Shown in pieces: positions 43,385 through 52,824 of a stretch of 64,000 bases of DNA. Location of the stretch: NCBI GenBank assembly GCA_016711875.1, contig JADJSD010000023.1, forward strand, positions 390,371 to 454,370. Direction: 5' to 3'. The number at the start of each line of letters is the position of its first letter. Positions within the stretch are counted from its first letter, which is position 1. The notes beneath the pieces are model-generated. The model made no database searches. It saw only the letters and a list, made by a program, of their open reading frames with translations, and was not told the DNA's origin. The position numbers were made by a program, and so were the translations under genes. Source of the stretch: Betaproteobacteria bacterium. GTDB taxonomy: Bacteria > Pseudomonadota > Gammaproteobacteria > Burkholderiales > Usitatibacteraceae.

Positions 43385-44328
43385 ACGCCCAGCCCCTTGA
43401 GCAGCGCGCGCAGGCCGGCGAAGGCGAGCAGGCCGAGCACGAGCTTGCGGATGGCGGCGGCGGGCAGGACCCGAAGCAGACGCGCGCCGATCTTGGCGCC
43501 GAGCATCATGCCGATGACCGAGGGCACCGCGATCATCGGCAGCACCGCGCCCTTGTTGAGATAGACCCACGCGGCCGAGCTGTCGACGAGCGACAGGATG
43601 AAGCTGGACGTGCCGGCGGACACCTTGAGCGGCGCGCCCATGAGCAGGTTGAGCGCCGGCAGGTTGGCCCAGCCCGCGCCCAGCCCGAAAAGGCCCGCGA
43701 GGATGCCGATCACGAAGAAGACCGCGAGCCCCTGCGGCGTGCGATGCACGTGCCAGGGAACCTGCCGTCCCGTCCCGGCCTCGACGAGGATGCCGTTCAT
43801 GCCGAGGGCGGCCGAGAGCGCGTCCGGTGCCGGCACGGACGGGTACTCGGACTTCTTCGCGCTCGCCATGAGCACGACGATCGCGAGGATGGTTGCGCCG
43901 AGCGCCGTCTGCACGACGTGGGTGGGCAGCGCGAACCCGATCATCGCGCCCAGGATGGAACTGGCCGAGGCGACGAGCGCGAGGGGCAGGGCGAGCCGCA
44001 GGCTCGCGAGTCCGCCGGAGAGCAGCGACGGGCCGGCCGAGAGGGCGCTCGCGAGCGCGACGAGCAGCCCCGCGCCACGCACGAAATCGAGGTGGAAGGG
44101 GAAGAACCCGCCCACGATCGGCACGAAGAGCACGCCGCCGCCCACGCCCGCCGGCACCGCGATGATGCCGAGCAGGAAGCACACGGCGAACAGGGCGATC
44201 GGCCAGCCCCACCAGGGCATCGCGAAGTCGCCCGCCGCCGGATCGGCCGCGAAGGCATCCGGCAGGGCGAGGGTGAAGCCGAGGAGGAGGGCGAGGCGAA
44301 GGAACCGCGACCGCGAAGGCGTGTGCAC
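43375..44328 (-). CDS. TauE/SafE-family exporter (first)
   Basis: About 317 residues, with an N-terminal signal-like helix and eight or more membrane helices. TauE/SafE repeats are visible: GIIAVPAGVGGGVLFVPI in the first half and GILAGLFGLGAGWANLPAL in the second. Members export sulfite, sulfoacetate or other small sulfur anions. No ATG lies upstream of the first helix; a GTG at 44328 is the most sensible start. Partnered with DUF1634. It could relieve sulfite produced by the oxygenase. Confidence 0.8.
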   Translation of the reverse strand: MHTPSRSRFLRLALLLGFTLALPDAFAADPAAGDFAMPWWGWPIALFAVCFLLGIIAVPAGVGGGVLFVPIVGGFFPFHLDFVRGAGLLVALASALSAGPSLLSGGLASLRLALPLALVASASSILGAMIGFALPTHVVQTALGATILAIVVLMASAKKSEYPSVPAPDALSAALGMNGILVEAGTGRQVPWHVHRTPQGLAVFFVIGILAGLFGLGAGWANLPALNLLMGAPLKVSAGTSSFILSLVDSSAAWVYLNKGAVLPMIAVPSVIGMMLGAKIGARLLRVLPAAAIRKLVLGLLAFAGLRALLKGLGVWN

Positions 44329-44374
44329 CGGTGAATTGTCCGTCGGGGAGAGGGATGGCGTCCAGCGGGGGCCG

Positions 44375-44389
44375 GTTTCCGATCGAAAC
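44375..44389. promoter_or_regulatory. Third GTTTC-N5-GAAAC site
   Basis: GTTTCCGATCGAAAC, same half-sites and spacing as at 32424 and 47131. It lies between the divergent exporter and sensor kinase genes. I see no -24/-12 promoter at the right distance on either strand, so autoregulation or control of the exporter by another promoter type is possible. Confidence 0.55.
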
Positions 44390-44398
44390 GAAGGCGGG

Positions 44399-44429
44399 TC
44401 GCGAAGGACCGGGATGCGGTCCTTCGCGA
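44399..44429. other. 12-bp perfect inverted repeat
   Basis: TCGCGAAGGACC and GGTCCTTCGCGA flank a 7-base spacer in the divergent region before the sensor kinase. Could be an operator or mRNA leader hairpin; no T run. A smaller hairpin (CACGGT-GAAA-ACCGTG) follows at 44502-44517. Confidence 0.45.
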
Positions 44430-44600
44430 AACATCCGGGACGCCGGCGGCGCCCGCACCGGTTCACCAGCAAGCGCAATGCCAGCGACGCCCTTTGCCCC
44501 TCACGGTGAAAACCGTGCCGGAGGGCCGTCCCGAAGGAGGCCCGCGCGGTTAAGATGCGTGCTTCCCCTGCCGCCCGGTCCCGTCTTCCCCGCACCCGCC

Positions 44601-45709
44601 ATGTCGTCCCGCATTCCCCACCGCATCGAGGAGCCCGCGTCGCCGGAAGGCGGTTCGCGCGGTGCCGGCATGGCGGTGGTGCCGAACCTGCGCGACACGC
44701 TCATGCCGTTCGCGGACAGCGTGCCGTGGCCGGTGGTGGTGGTGGACGAGGCCGGGCTCGTCCTCTACGTGAACGACGCGATGCGCGCCGCCGGCAAGAG
44801 CGTGCCGGAGAAGGGCAGGCGCGAGCTCTCGCACCTCTTTCCCGAGTACTTCGCGGCGATGCGCGGCACGCCCGCCCCGTGGCTCGTGCAGCAGGAATTC
44901 GTCGTGACGCGCAGCGTCGCGCCGAGCCTGGAGATCCACGAGCACGTGTGGGTGCGCCGCCTGCCCAAGGGCGCCTGCCTCATCGTGGTGGACGAGACGC
45001 GCCTGCACCACCTGGAGAGCGCCCACGCGCAGACCGCCCGCCTCGCCTCGCTGGGCTTCATGCTCGCGAGCGTGAGCCACGAGATCGGCAACCCCCTCAC
45101 CGCGATGCACACGATGCTGCAGGTGCTGCAATCGAAGAAGAACGTCGCGCGCGAGGACCTGGAGCGCGGTATCCGCAGCGTCGCCTCCAACGTGCGGCGC
45201 ATCGTCGCCATCACCCGCAAGCTCAACGCCTTCGCCCGCGCGAGCACGGAATCGGCGGCGCTCTTCGCGATCGACGCCGCCATCGAGGAGGCCGCCGTGC
45301 TGCTGGGCTACGACAGCCTGGGCGAGTCGGTGCAGTTGATCCACGAGCCGTGCGCCGACGCCTGGACCTTCGGCCACGTCGACCAGCTGCAGCAGGTGTT
45401 CCACAACATCTTCCTGAACGCCGCGCAGGCGATGCACGGCTCGGGGACCATTTCCGTGCGCTCGCGCGTGCTCGAGCGCTCGGTCGAGATCGCGATCCGC
45501 GACGCCGGGCCGGGCCTGCCGGAGGACGCGAAGAGCCGCATCTTCGACCCGTTCTTCACCACGAAGCCGAGCGGCGAGGGCACGGGCCTGGGGCTCGCGA
45601 TCAGCTACGAGATCGTGCACGAGCACCAGGGATCCCTCGTCGCGGCCAATCACCCCGAAGGCGGCGCCGTGTTCACCATCGCGCTGCCCCGTCACGCCGG
45701 TCCCTTCGC

Positions 45710-45713
<4 letters not shown>
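44601..45713 (+). CDS. NtrB-like sensor histidine kinase
   Basis: Soluble kinase of 370 residues: a PAS-like input (about 40-145), then a HisKA domain with His160 in SVSHEIGNPL and a HATPase domain with DAGPGLP and GTGLGL. No membrane helix, so it senses a cytoplasmic cue. The next gene, overlapping by ATGA, is a sigma-54 activator, giving an NtrB/NtrC-type pair. Position beside the sulfonate genes and sigma-54 promoters makes it their likely controller. Confidence 0.9.
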
Positions 45714-47119
<1,406 letters not shown>

Positions 47120-47130
47120 TGCGCCGCGCT

Positions 47131-47145
47131 GTTTCCCCTGGAAAC
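47131..47145 (+). promoter_or_regulatory. Candidate enhancer site GTTTC-N5-GAAAC
   Basis: GTTTCCCCTGGAAAC, centred 72 bp upstream of the -24 GG of the promoter at 47209. Near-identical geometry to the site before the Rieske operon. Confidence 0.7.
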
Positions 47146-47208
47146 GGTCCGGTCCCGAAGGAACACCGCGGGATTCGTTAACTCGTTGAAGCGCAAGGGG
47201 AAGAATTG

Positions 47209-47224
47209 TGGTGCGGAAATTGCA
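47209..47224 (+). promoter_or_regulatory. Sigma-54 promoter of the panB-like operon
   Basis: TGGTGCGGAAATTGCA has exact GG-N10-GC spacing, a perfect TTGCA -12 block and five of seven -24 positions. It lies 58 bp before the PanB-like ATG. Confidence 0.75.
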
Positions 47225-47281
47225 ATAGGGACAGGCCGGAAACACGATTCCCGAAAACACATCCACGCCTGAGGAGTGCAA

Positions 47282-48181
47282 ATGACGCAACCCGCCGCCC
47301 CTGCCGCCGCGCCCGCGAAGCGCAAGAAGATCACCATCCCGATGCTCCGGGACAAGAAGAAGAACAAGGAGCCCATCGTCCAGCTGGCGGTGTACGACTA
47401 CGAGAACGCGATCGTCGCGGACCGCCTGGGCATCGACATCCTGTGCGTCTCGGACACCGGCGGCATGGTGCTCTTCGGCCACGAATCCACGACCTCGGTC
47501 TCCTTCGAGGAAGTGATGTTCATGGCCCAGGCCGTGAAGCGGGGCTCGCAGTACGGCCTGCGCATGGTCGACATGCCCTACATGAGCTTCCACCTCTCCG
47601 AGATGCAGTCGGTCGACAACGCCGCGCAGTACGTCGCGAAGGCCGGCGCCGAGGTGATGAAGTGCGAGGGCAACATCCACCATGCCCGCAACATCGAGGC
47701 CATCATCAAGGCCGGCATCCCGGTCCAGGGCCACATCGGCATCTGCCCGATGCGCATGCCGCAGCTGGGCGGCTTCACGGCCCAGGGCAAGACGGCCGAG
47801 CGGGCCAAGGAACTGGTCGAGGACGCCCGCGCCTTCGTCGACGCCGGCTGCTTCTCGATCATGACCGAGGTCTGCACCTCCGAAGTTTCCCAGTACCTCG
47901 CCGAGACGCTCGACGTGCCCGTCATCAGCCTGGGCTCGGGCAGCACCTCGGACGGCGTGCACATCATCGGCTCGGACCTCTTCCACCTGTACGAGAAGCA
48001 CGTGCCGCGTCACTCCAAGATCTATCGCGACCTCGTGCCCATCCTCGAGGACGGCTACCGCGAATACATGGCCGACGTGAAGGGCCGCACGTACCCGGGC
48101 CCGGAGCACACGGTCTTCATGAAGCCCGAGGAGCTCGACAAGTTCTGCAAGATGATGCAGTGGAGCCCCAAGGGGAAGTGA
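47282..48181 (+). CDS. PanB-like hydroxymethyltransferase
   Basis: A 299-residue homologue of ketopantoate hydroxymethyltransferase, which adds a hydroxymethyl group from 5,10-methylene-THF to a 2-oxo acid. Residues matching the E. coli active site are all there: Asp in VSDTGGM, Asp in VDMPYM, Lys and Glu in MKCEGN, His in GHIG and Glu in MTEVCT. It has a lysine-rich N-terminal extension and ends YPGPEHTVF as in PanB. No panC or panD is nearby, and a sigma-54 promoter shared in design with the Rieske operon drives it, so a role in C1 metabolism is more likely than pantothenate synthesis. The ATG follows GAGGAG. Confidence 0.88.
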   Translation: MTQPAAPAAAPAKRKKITIPMLRDKKKNKEPIVQLAVYDYENAIVADRLGIDILCVSDTGGMVLFGHESTTSVSFEEVMFMAQAVKRGSQYGLRMVDMPYMSFHLSEMQSVDNAAQYVAKAGAEVMKCEGNIHHARNIEAIIKAGIPVQGHIGICPMRMPQLGGFTAQGKTAERAKELVEDARAFVDAGCFSIMTEVCTSEVSQYLAETLDVPVISLGSGSTSDGVHIIGSDLFHLYEKHVPRHSKIYRDLVPILEDGYREYMADVKGRTYPGPEHTVFMKPEELDKFCKMMQWSPKGK

Positions 48182-48192
48182 TCCCGCGCGCC

Positions 48193-48657
48193 ATGGTGCC
48201 TTCCGCCGCCCCCGCCTCGACCGACCGCGACGTCGCCACGCTCCTCGCGGGCGTCGCGTTCTTCTCCGGCTTCTCGGACGAGCAGCGGCGGCGGATGGCA
48301 TCGAACTGCCGCCCGGTGAAGTTCCGCGCCGGGCAGCAGATCTACCAGGTGGGCGAGCCCTCGTACGTGTTCTACGTGCTGGTCGAGGGCTCGGTGTTCT
48401 TCTCGTTCGCGGTCGGCCAGCGCCAGGCGCCGGCCCAGGTGATCGGCCGCGGCGAGGTCTTCGGCTGGGCCGCGCTCGTCGAGGCGGGCACGCCGCGCAA
48501 CGGCTCGGCCGCCGCCATGACCGATTGCACGGCCCTCGCCTTCGACGGCGCCGACCTGCTCGCCATGGCCGATGCCGACCACACCCTCGGTTACTCGCTC
48601 ATGCGCGCCCTGAACAAGATCATCACGGGCACGCTCTGGGCCTTCGTCGCCGGCTAG
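48193..48657 (+). CDS. Stand-alone cNMP-binding-like protein
   Basis: About 154 residues, a single cyclic-nucleotide-binding-like domain: FRAGQQIYQVGEPSYVFYVLVEGSV then GRGEVFGWAALVEAGTPRNGSA. It shares the GEVFGWAAL signature with the fused domains at 35367 and 37566, so the three are paralogous modules. No DNA-binding domain, so not a CRP-type activator. An overlapping GTG at 48178 (GTGA with the upstream stop) is an alternative start. Confidence 0.85.
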   Translation: MVPSAAPASTDRDVATLLAGVAFFSGFSDEQRRRMASNCRPVKFRAGQQIYQVGEPSYVFYVLVEGSVFFSFAVGQRQAPAQVIGRGEVFGWAALVEAGTPRNGSAAAMTDCTALAFDGADLLAMADADHTLGYSLMRALNKIITGTLWAFVAG

Positions 48658-48685
48658 CGCCGCCGCGCCTTCCGGACGCCGGGCC

Positions 48686-49429
48686 GTGATCGTCCCGAGC
48701 GCCGAGGTCCTCCTCGCCGCGGCCGTCGTCGGTTTCCTGATCGGCGCCATCGGCATCGGCGGCATCCTGCTCATCCCGGCGCTCGCCGCCTTCGCGCAGT
48801 TCACCCCGCACCAGGCGAGCGCCACGGCGCTCTTCACGTTCATCTTCACGGGCGTCCTGGGGACGATCCTCTTCCAGCGCAAGGGCAGCATCGACTGGCG
48901 GCAGGCGGCGACGGTGTGCGCGAGCGCGATCGTCTTCAGCTACCTCGGCGCGAAGACGAGCGCCCTCGTCTCCGGCCCGACGCTGATGCGCGTGATCGCC
49001 CTGCTCATCGTCTTCGCGGGCGCCTACGTGTTCTTTCCCGCGAAGCCGCGTCCCGCGGGCGAGGAGTCCGGTCCCCGCACGGGCCTTCTCGTCCTCATCG
49101 GCGCGGCCTCGGGCTTCGGATCGGGCTTCTCGGGCGCGGGCGGCCCGCTTTTCTCGGTGCCGCTCATGGTGATCGGCGGCTTCCCCGCGCTGACGGCCAT
49201 CGGCACGAGCCAGGTGCTGCAGGTGTGGTCGGCCGGCGCGGGCAGCCTCGCGCACCTCGCGACCGGCGCCATCCAGTGGCCGCTCGTGCCGGGCCTGGTG
49301 GCCGCCGAACTGGTCGGCGTCGTGGCGGGCGTGTGGCTCGCGCACGCGGTGAGCGCCCTCGTGCTGCGGCGCCTGGCGGGCGCTTCCTGCCTGGCGGTGG
49401 GCGCCTGGCTGCTCGTGCGACACTTCTAG
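48686..49429 (+). CDS. TauE/SafE-family exporter (second)
   Basis: A 247-residue membrane protein with about eight helices and the two family repeats (GAIGIGGILLIPAL and GFGSGFSGAGGPLFSVPL). Starts at GTG. Shorter than the exporter at 43375 and without signal-like helix. In an operon with the PanB-like and GcvT-like genes it probably exports sulfite or a related anion. Confidence 0.88.
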   Translation: MIVPSAEVLLAAAVVGFLIGAIGIGGILLIPALAAFAQFTPHQASATALFTFIFTGVLGTILFQRKGSIDWRQAATVCASAIVFSYLGAKTSALVSGPTLMRVIALLIVFAGAYVFFPAKPRPAGEESGPRTGLLVLIGAASGFGSGFSGAGGPLFSVPLMVIGGFPALTAIGTSQVLQVWSAGAGSLAHLATGAIQWPLVPGLVAAELVGVVAGVWLAHAVSALVLRRLAGASCLAVGAWLLVRHF

Positions 49430-49431
49430 CG

Positions 49432-50499
49432 ATGAACGGGCTGGCCGCGCATTTCTCGTCACGGCGCGTGCGCCTGGCCCCGCTGCCGGGCGGCGGCGCC
49501 GTGCCGGAGGATTTCGGCGACCCGGCGGCCGAGCATCGCGCGACGCGGGAGGCCTGCGCCCTCTTCGACTTCTCCTTCATGGGCGCGTGGGAGATCCTGG
49601 GCCGCGATGCGGCGGCCCATCTCGCGCGATTGCAGACGAGGGACCTTCGCGCGCTGGTGCCGGGACGCTGCGCCTACACGCTGCTGCTGCGCGAGGACGG
49701 CACGGTCCTGAACGACGCGACCGTGTGGATGTTCTCGCCGGAGCGGTACTGGCTCTTCACCGGCCGCCCTTCGGATGGCGAATGCGTGGTCGACGTGTCC
49801 GGCGAGCACGACGCGATCGCGCGGCCCCTGGCCCCGCGCGCCGTGATCGCCCTGCAGGGTCCGGCGAGCGGCGCGGCGCTCGCGAAGCTCCTCGGATCGC
49901 AGGCCGTGCGCGACCTGGGCTACTTCCGGTTCGCCGAGCGCGAGCTGCCGGGCGGCCCGGCCCTCGTCGCGCGGCTGGGCTACAGCGGCGAACTGGGCTA
50001 CGAGATCGTGGTGGACGATTCGCGCGCGGTCGACGCCTGGCAGGCGCTCGCCGCGGCCGGTGCGGCCTACGGCCTTCGCGAGGCCGGCTTCGCGGCGGCG
50101 GACCGCCTGCGCATCGAGTGCGGGCACATCCTCTTCCTGCGCGAGCTCGCGAAGCCACGGCTGCCCGCGGCGCTGGGGCTCGCGCGGCTCGTCACGTCCA
50201 CCGATCCCGCGATGCGCGGGGCGAGCGCGCTGCAGGCGGCTTCCGGCGCCGTGTCCACGCGGCTCGTGGGCCTGGAGATCGTCGAGTCGGCGGCGCCGCT
50301 GTCGGTGCCGCCGGTGGAGGTCACGAGCGAGGCGGATTCGCCCACCTTCGGGGGGCGGATCGGGTTGGGCTTCGCGCCCGCCGCGCACGACCGGATCGGG
50401 ACGCTGCTTTCGTCGCAGGATGGGCGATCGTGCGTGGTGACGGCGCTGTCGCGCCATGACCCGGAGCGGATCCGGCCGCGGGGCAGTCCGCTGCCTTGA
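49432..50499 (+). CDS. GcvT-like THF-dependent methyltransferase
   Basis: A 355-residue protein of the aminomethyltransferase/GcvT fold. N-terminal folate domain has LFDFSFMGAWEILG, the LQTRDLRALVPGRCAYTLLL block, the catalytic-type Asp in GTVLNDATVW and LGYSGELGYEI. The KGCYTGQE motif of YgfZ is absent, so it is not that Fe-S factor. GcvT relatives include glycine-cleavage T protein, sarcosine oxidase and the DMSP demethylase DmdA, all moving C1 units to THF. Starts 2 bp after the TauE gene; demethylation of a C1 substrate is a reasonable guess. Confidence 0.82.
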   Translation: MNGLAAHFSSRRVRLAPLPGGGAVPEDFGDPAAEHRATREACALFDFSFMGAWEILGRDAAAHLARLQTRDLRALVPGRCAYTLLLREDGTVLNDATVWMFSPERYWLFTGRPSDGECVVDVSGEHDAIARPLAPRAVIALQGPASGAALAKLLGSQAVRDLGYFRFAERELPGGPALVARLGYSGELGYEIVVDDSRAVDAWQALAAAGAAYGLREAGFAAADRLRIECGHILFLRELAKPRLPAALGLARLVTSTDPAMRGASALQAASGAVSTRLVGLEIVESAAPLSVPPVEVTSEADSPTFGGRIGLGFAPAAHDRIGTLLSSQDGRSCVVTALSRHDPERIRPRGSPLP

Positions 50500-50537
50500 T
50501 GTCGGATGTGGGGCGACGGGGCTGCGGGAAGCGCAAT

Positions 50538-50718
50538 TCTTTGGAAACGCCGATGAACGCCGATGTCACGCCGATGAGCGCCGATGATAGTCGTGCGGAG
50601 TGAAAGACATGACGGAATTGCCGCAGTCGACTTTCGCTGGCTCTGGAGTCCCTGGAACTTGCTTGGAAGTTATCGGCGTTCATCGGCGTGACATCGGCGT
50701 TCATCGGCGTTTCCAAAG
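50538..50718. repeat. GATGAACGCC-type inverted repeat
   Basis: Arms 50538-50585 and 50671-50718, 48 bases each with one mismatch, built of GCCGATGAAC/GCCGATGTCA units. The 85-bp interior has no gene. Same architecture as the element at 22734 with different unit letters. It fills most of the gap between the GcvT-like gene and the convergent epimerase gene. Confidence 0.9.
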
Positions 50719-50778
50719 ATCTTGGCCCGCATCACTCTCCCATTGCCTTCTCCGGCGTTTCCAAGGATGGTGGCCTGC

Positions 50779-51648
50779 TCACTCCCCCACCTCGATCGCC
50801 ATCGACACCCGCCAGGTTTCCCCCGCGGATAGATACCGCGCCCCCGTCCCGCCGATCCCCTTCGCCGCGAGCGCGAAAGCGTCGATCGTGTGCGACACGG
50901 GCTCGAGCGCGAGGAAGGTCCCGTCCCCCGGCGAATAGGCGATCGCATGGCCCAGCGCCTCGCTCGCGGTGAGTCGCGTGCGGTGCGTGGGGTAAGTGAA
51001 GACCGCCTCGCGGCTCCACGCCGTGAAGGGATTGTCGACGCGCCAGCCGTCGAGCACGCGGCCCTCGCGGAAGTTCGCCTCCGCCGGCACCGGCAGGCGC
51101 GAGACGGGCAGGTGCGTCTCGTCCACCGTCCACCAGGATTCCCAGGCCGTCTTCAGCCGGGTGCCGGCGGGTGCGGGAAAGAAGGGATGGAACCCGAGCC
51201 CCGCCGGATAGGAGACCGAGTCGGTGTTGGTGATCCCGAGGCTCGCTTCCAGCCGATCGCCGCGCAATTCGACGACCTGCACGCAGGTGAAGCGGAAGGG
51301 CCAGTCGGCATCGGGCACCTGCGAGAGCGTCATGGCCACGCGCGCCGGAGAAGTGTCGGTGACGTGCCACGCGCGCTGCCAGCCGACCCCATGGAGGGCG
51401 TGCGGCTCGGGCGGCGCATTGAGCCGCAGGGCGTGCGTCCGGCTGCCGGCCCGCAGCAGGCCCCGGCCGATGCGGTTGGAGTAGGGAACGAGCGGGTAGC
51501 TGGCCATCCCGCGGGCGCTCTTCGCGGCGAGGGCCTGCCCGCTCGCCGGGCGCAGGATGTCGATGCCGCGCCAGGTGAAACGCGCGAGGGCGCCGCCGGC
51601 ATCCGGCATCACCTGCACCCGGCAGTCGCCGTCGGCGATCTCGATCAT
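50779..51648 (-). CDS. Aldose 1-epimerase family protein
   Basis: A 289-residue galactose-mutarotase-like protein. Matching blocks: SYPLVPYSNRIGRG near residue 50, HALHGVGWQR with the family His, and GLGFHPFFPAP with a second His. It interconverts sugar anomers, and no sugar pathway genes are near. Cytoplasmic. Confidence 0.88.
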   Translation of the reverse strand: MIEIADGDCRVQVMPDAGGALARFTWRGIDILRPASGQALAAKSARGMASYPLVPYSNRIGRGLLRAGSRTHALRLNAPPEPHALHGVGWQRAWHVTDTSPARVAMTLSQVPDADWPFRFTCVQVVELRGDRLEASLGITNTDSVSYPAGLGFHPFFPAPAGTRLKTAWESWWTVDETHLPVSRLPVPAEANFREGRVLDGWRVDNPFTAWSREAVFTYPTHRTRLTASEALGHAIAYSPGDGTFLALEPVSHTIDAFALAAKGIGGTGARYLSAGETWRVSMAIEVGE

Positions 51649-51667
51649 CGCGGGCGGCGCGGGGCGC

Positions 51668-52348
51668 CTAGCGCCCGGCGGGCTTCCACGGCGCGAGCAG
51701 CTCGTTCAGCCCGTCCCAGCAGATCTGCACGCCGATGCACAGCAGGATGAAGGCCGAGAGCCGCAGGAACACGGCCGTTCCCGTCGGCCCGAGCGCCGTC
51801 ACCATGCGAAGGGCGTAGCGGTTGGCGAGCCAGATCGCGAGCGAGGCGGCCCAGATGCCCAGCACGAGCCCGGCGGAGGTGGTGAGAAGCGGCACGCCCT
51901 GCTTGGGCACGCTCGCGCCCAGGGTGATGGCGATCGAGATCGACCCGGGGCCGACGGTGATGGGGAAGCTGAGCGGATAGAACGCGCGGCCGGCGATCTC
52001 CTCGGGCGTCACGTGGCGTGAGGCGCCCACCGGGTCGCCGCTCTTCTCGCCCTCGGCCTGGAGCAGCCGCCACGCCGTGGCCGCGACGAGGATGCCGCCG
52101 CCCACGCGAACCACCGGCAGCGAGATGTCGAAGAACGCGAGCACGTGCGAGCCCACGAACGCCGCGGCCAGCAGGAGCAGCATGCTGTTGAGCCCGACGC
52201 GCCGCGCCATCGCGCGCCGGGCACCGTCGCTCATGCCGTGCGTGAGCGCGAGGAAGATCGGCGCGTTGCCCGGCGGGTTGGTGATCGGCAGCAGCGCCGC
52301 CAGCGTGACGAGCGCGGTGCGGGCGACGGCCGCGAGTTCCGTTTCCAC
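51668..52348 (-). CDS. MarC family membrane protein
   Basis: A 226-residue protein with six helices typical of MarC/UPF0056: LLPITNPPGNAPIFLALT in the first loop and YPLSFPITVGPGSISIAITLGA in the middle. The family was once linked to multiple antibiotic resistance, but its transport role is unresolved. Ends 10 bp beyond the next minus-strand gene's stop. Confidence 0.9.
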   Translation of the reverse strand: METELAAVARTALVTLAALLPITNPPGNAPIFLALTHGMSDGARRAMARRVGLNSMLLLLAAAFVGSHVLAFFDISLPVVRVGGGILVAATAWRLLQAEGEKSGDPVGASRHVTPEEIAGRAFYPLSFPITVGPGSISIAITLGASVPKQGVPLLTTSAGLVLGIWAASLAIWLANRYALRMVTALGPTGTAVFLRLSAFILLCIGVQICWDGLNELLAPWKPAGR

Positions 52349-52357
52349 CCCGTCCGC

Positions 52358-52807
52358 CTAGTTGGCGGTGGAGCAGTCGAGATACACGCTGCGGTGCTCG
52401 TAGCCCGAAGCGGTCTTGGTGATGTCGCCGCAACGGAAGGTGACCTCGAGCTGCTTGCGCTCGCCCTTGGCCGGGTCGCCGCACATGTCGTTCGAGACGT
52501 TGACCGTGGCGTTGATGCGGCCCTCGGCCTGTCCCTTCACGTAGCGCGTGGCGTCGCAGCTGCGCGAGGTGCTGCCGTAGAGGGCGCGCGTCACGCGGAT
52601 GGGGCCCAGGCGCGCGGGCGGCGGCGCGTAGGCGGGTGCGGGCGGCGGCGCGCCCCGGCCTTCCTCGAGGGCCTTGCGGTAGCCGGCGGCGAAGCCGTCG
52701 TCGTATCCGCGGCGATACCCTTCGCGGTACTCGTAGGAGTCGCGGTCCTGGGCCATCGCGGGAAGGGCCGCGAGCAGGACGGCGGCAAGCAGGGGGGCGA
52801 TTCGCAT
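52358..52807 (-). CDS. Secreted protein, unknown function
   Basis: A 149-residue exported protein: signal peptide ending near PAMAQ, a Tyr/Gly/Arg-rich segment (YEYREGYRRGYDDGFAAGYRKAL), a Pro/Ala linker and a C-terminal domain with four cysteines (SCDATRYV, MCGDP, RCGDI, DCSTAN) that likely form disulfides. Not recognised as a named family. Confidence 0.75.
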   Translation of the reverse strand: MRIAPLLAAVLLAALPAMAQDRDSYEYREGYRRGYDDGFAAGYRKALEEGRGAPPPAPAYAPPPARLGPIRVTRALYGSTSRSCDATRYVKGQAEGRINATVNVSNDMCGDPAKGERKQLEVTFRCGDITKTASGYEHRSVYLDCSTAN

Positions 52808-52824
52808 GGGAAATGTCCTCGGGG

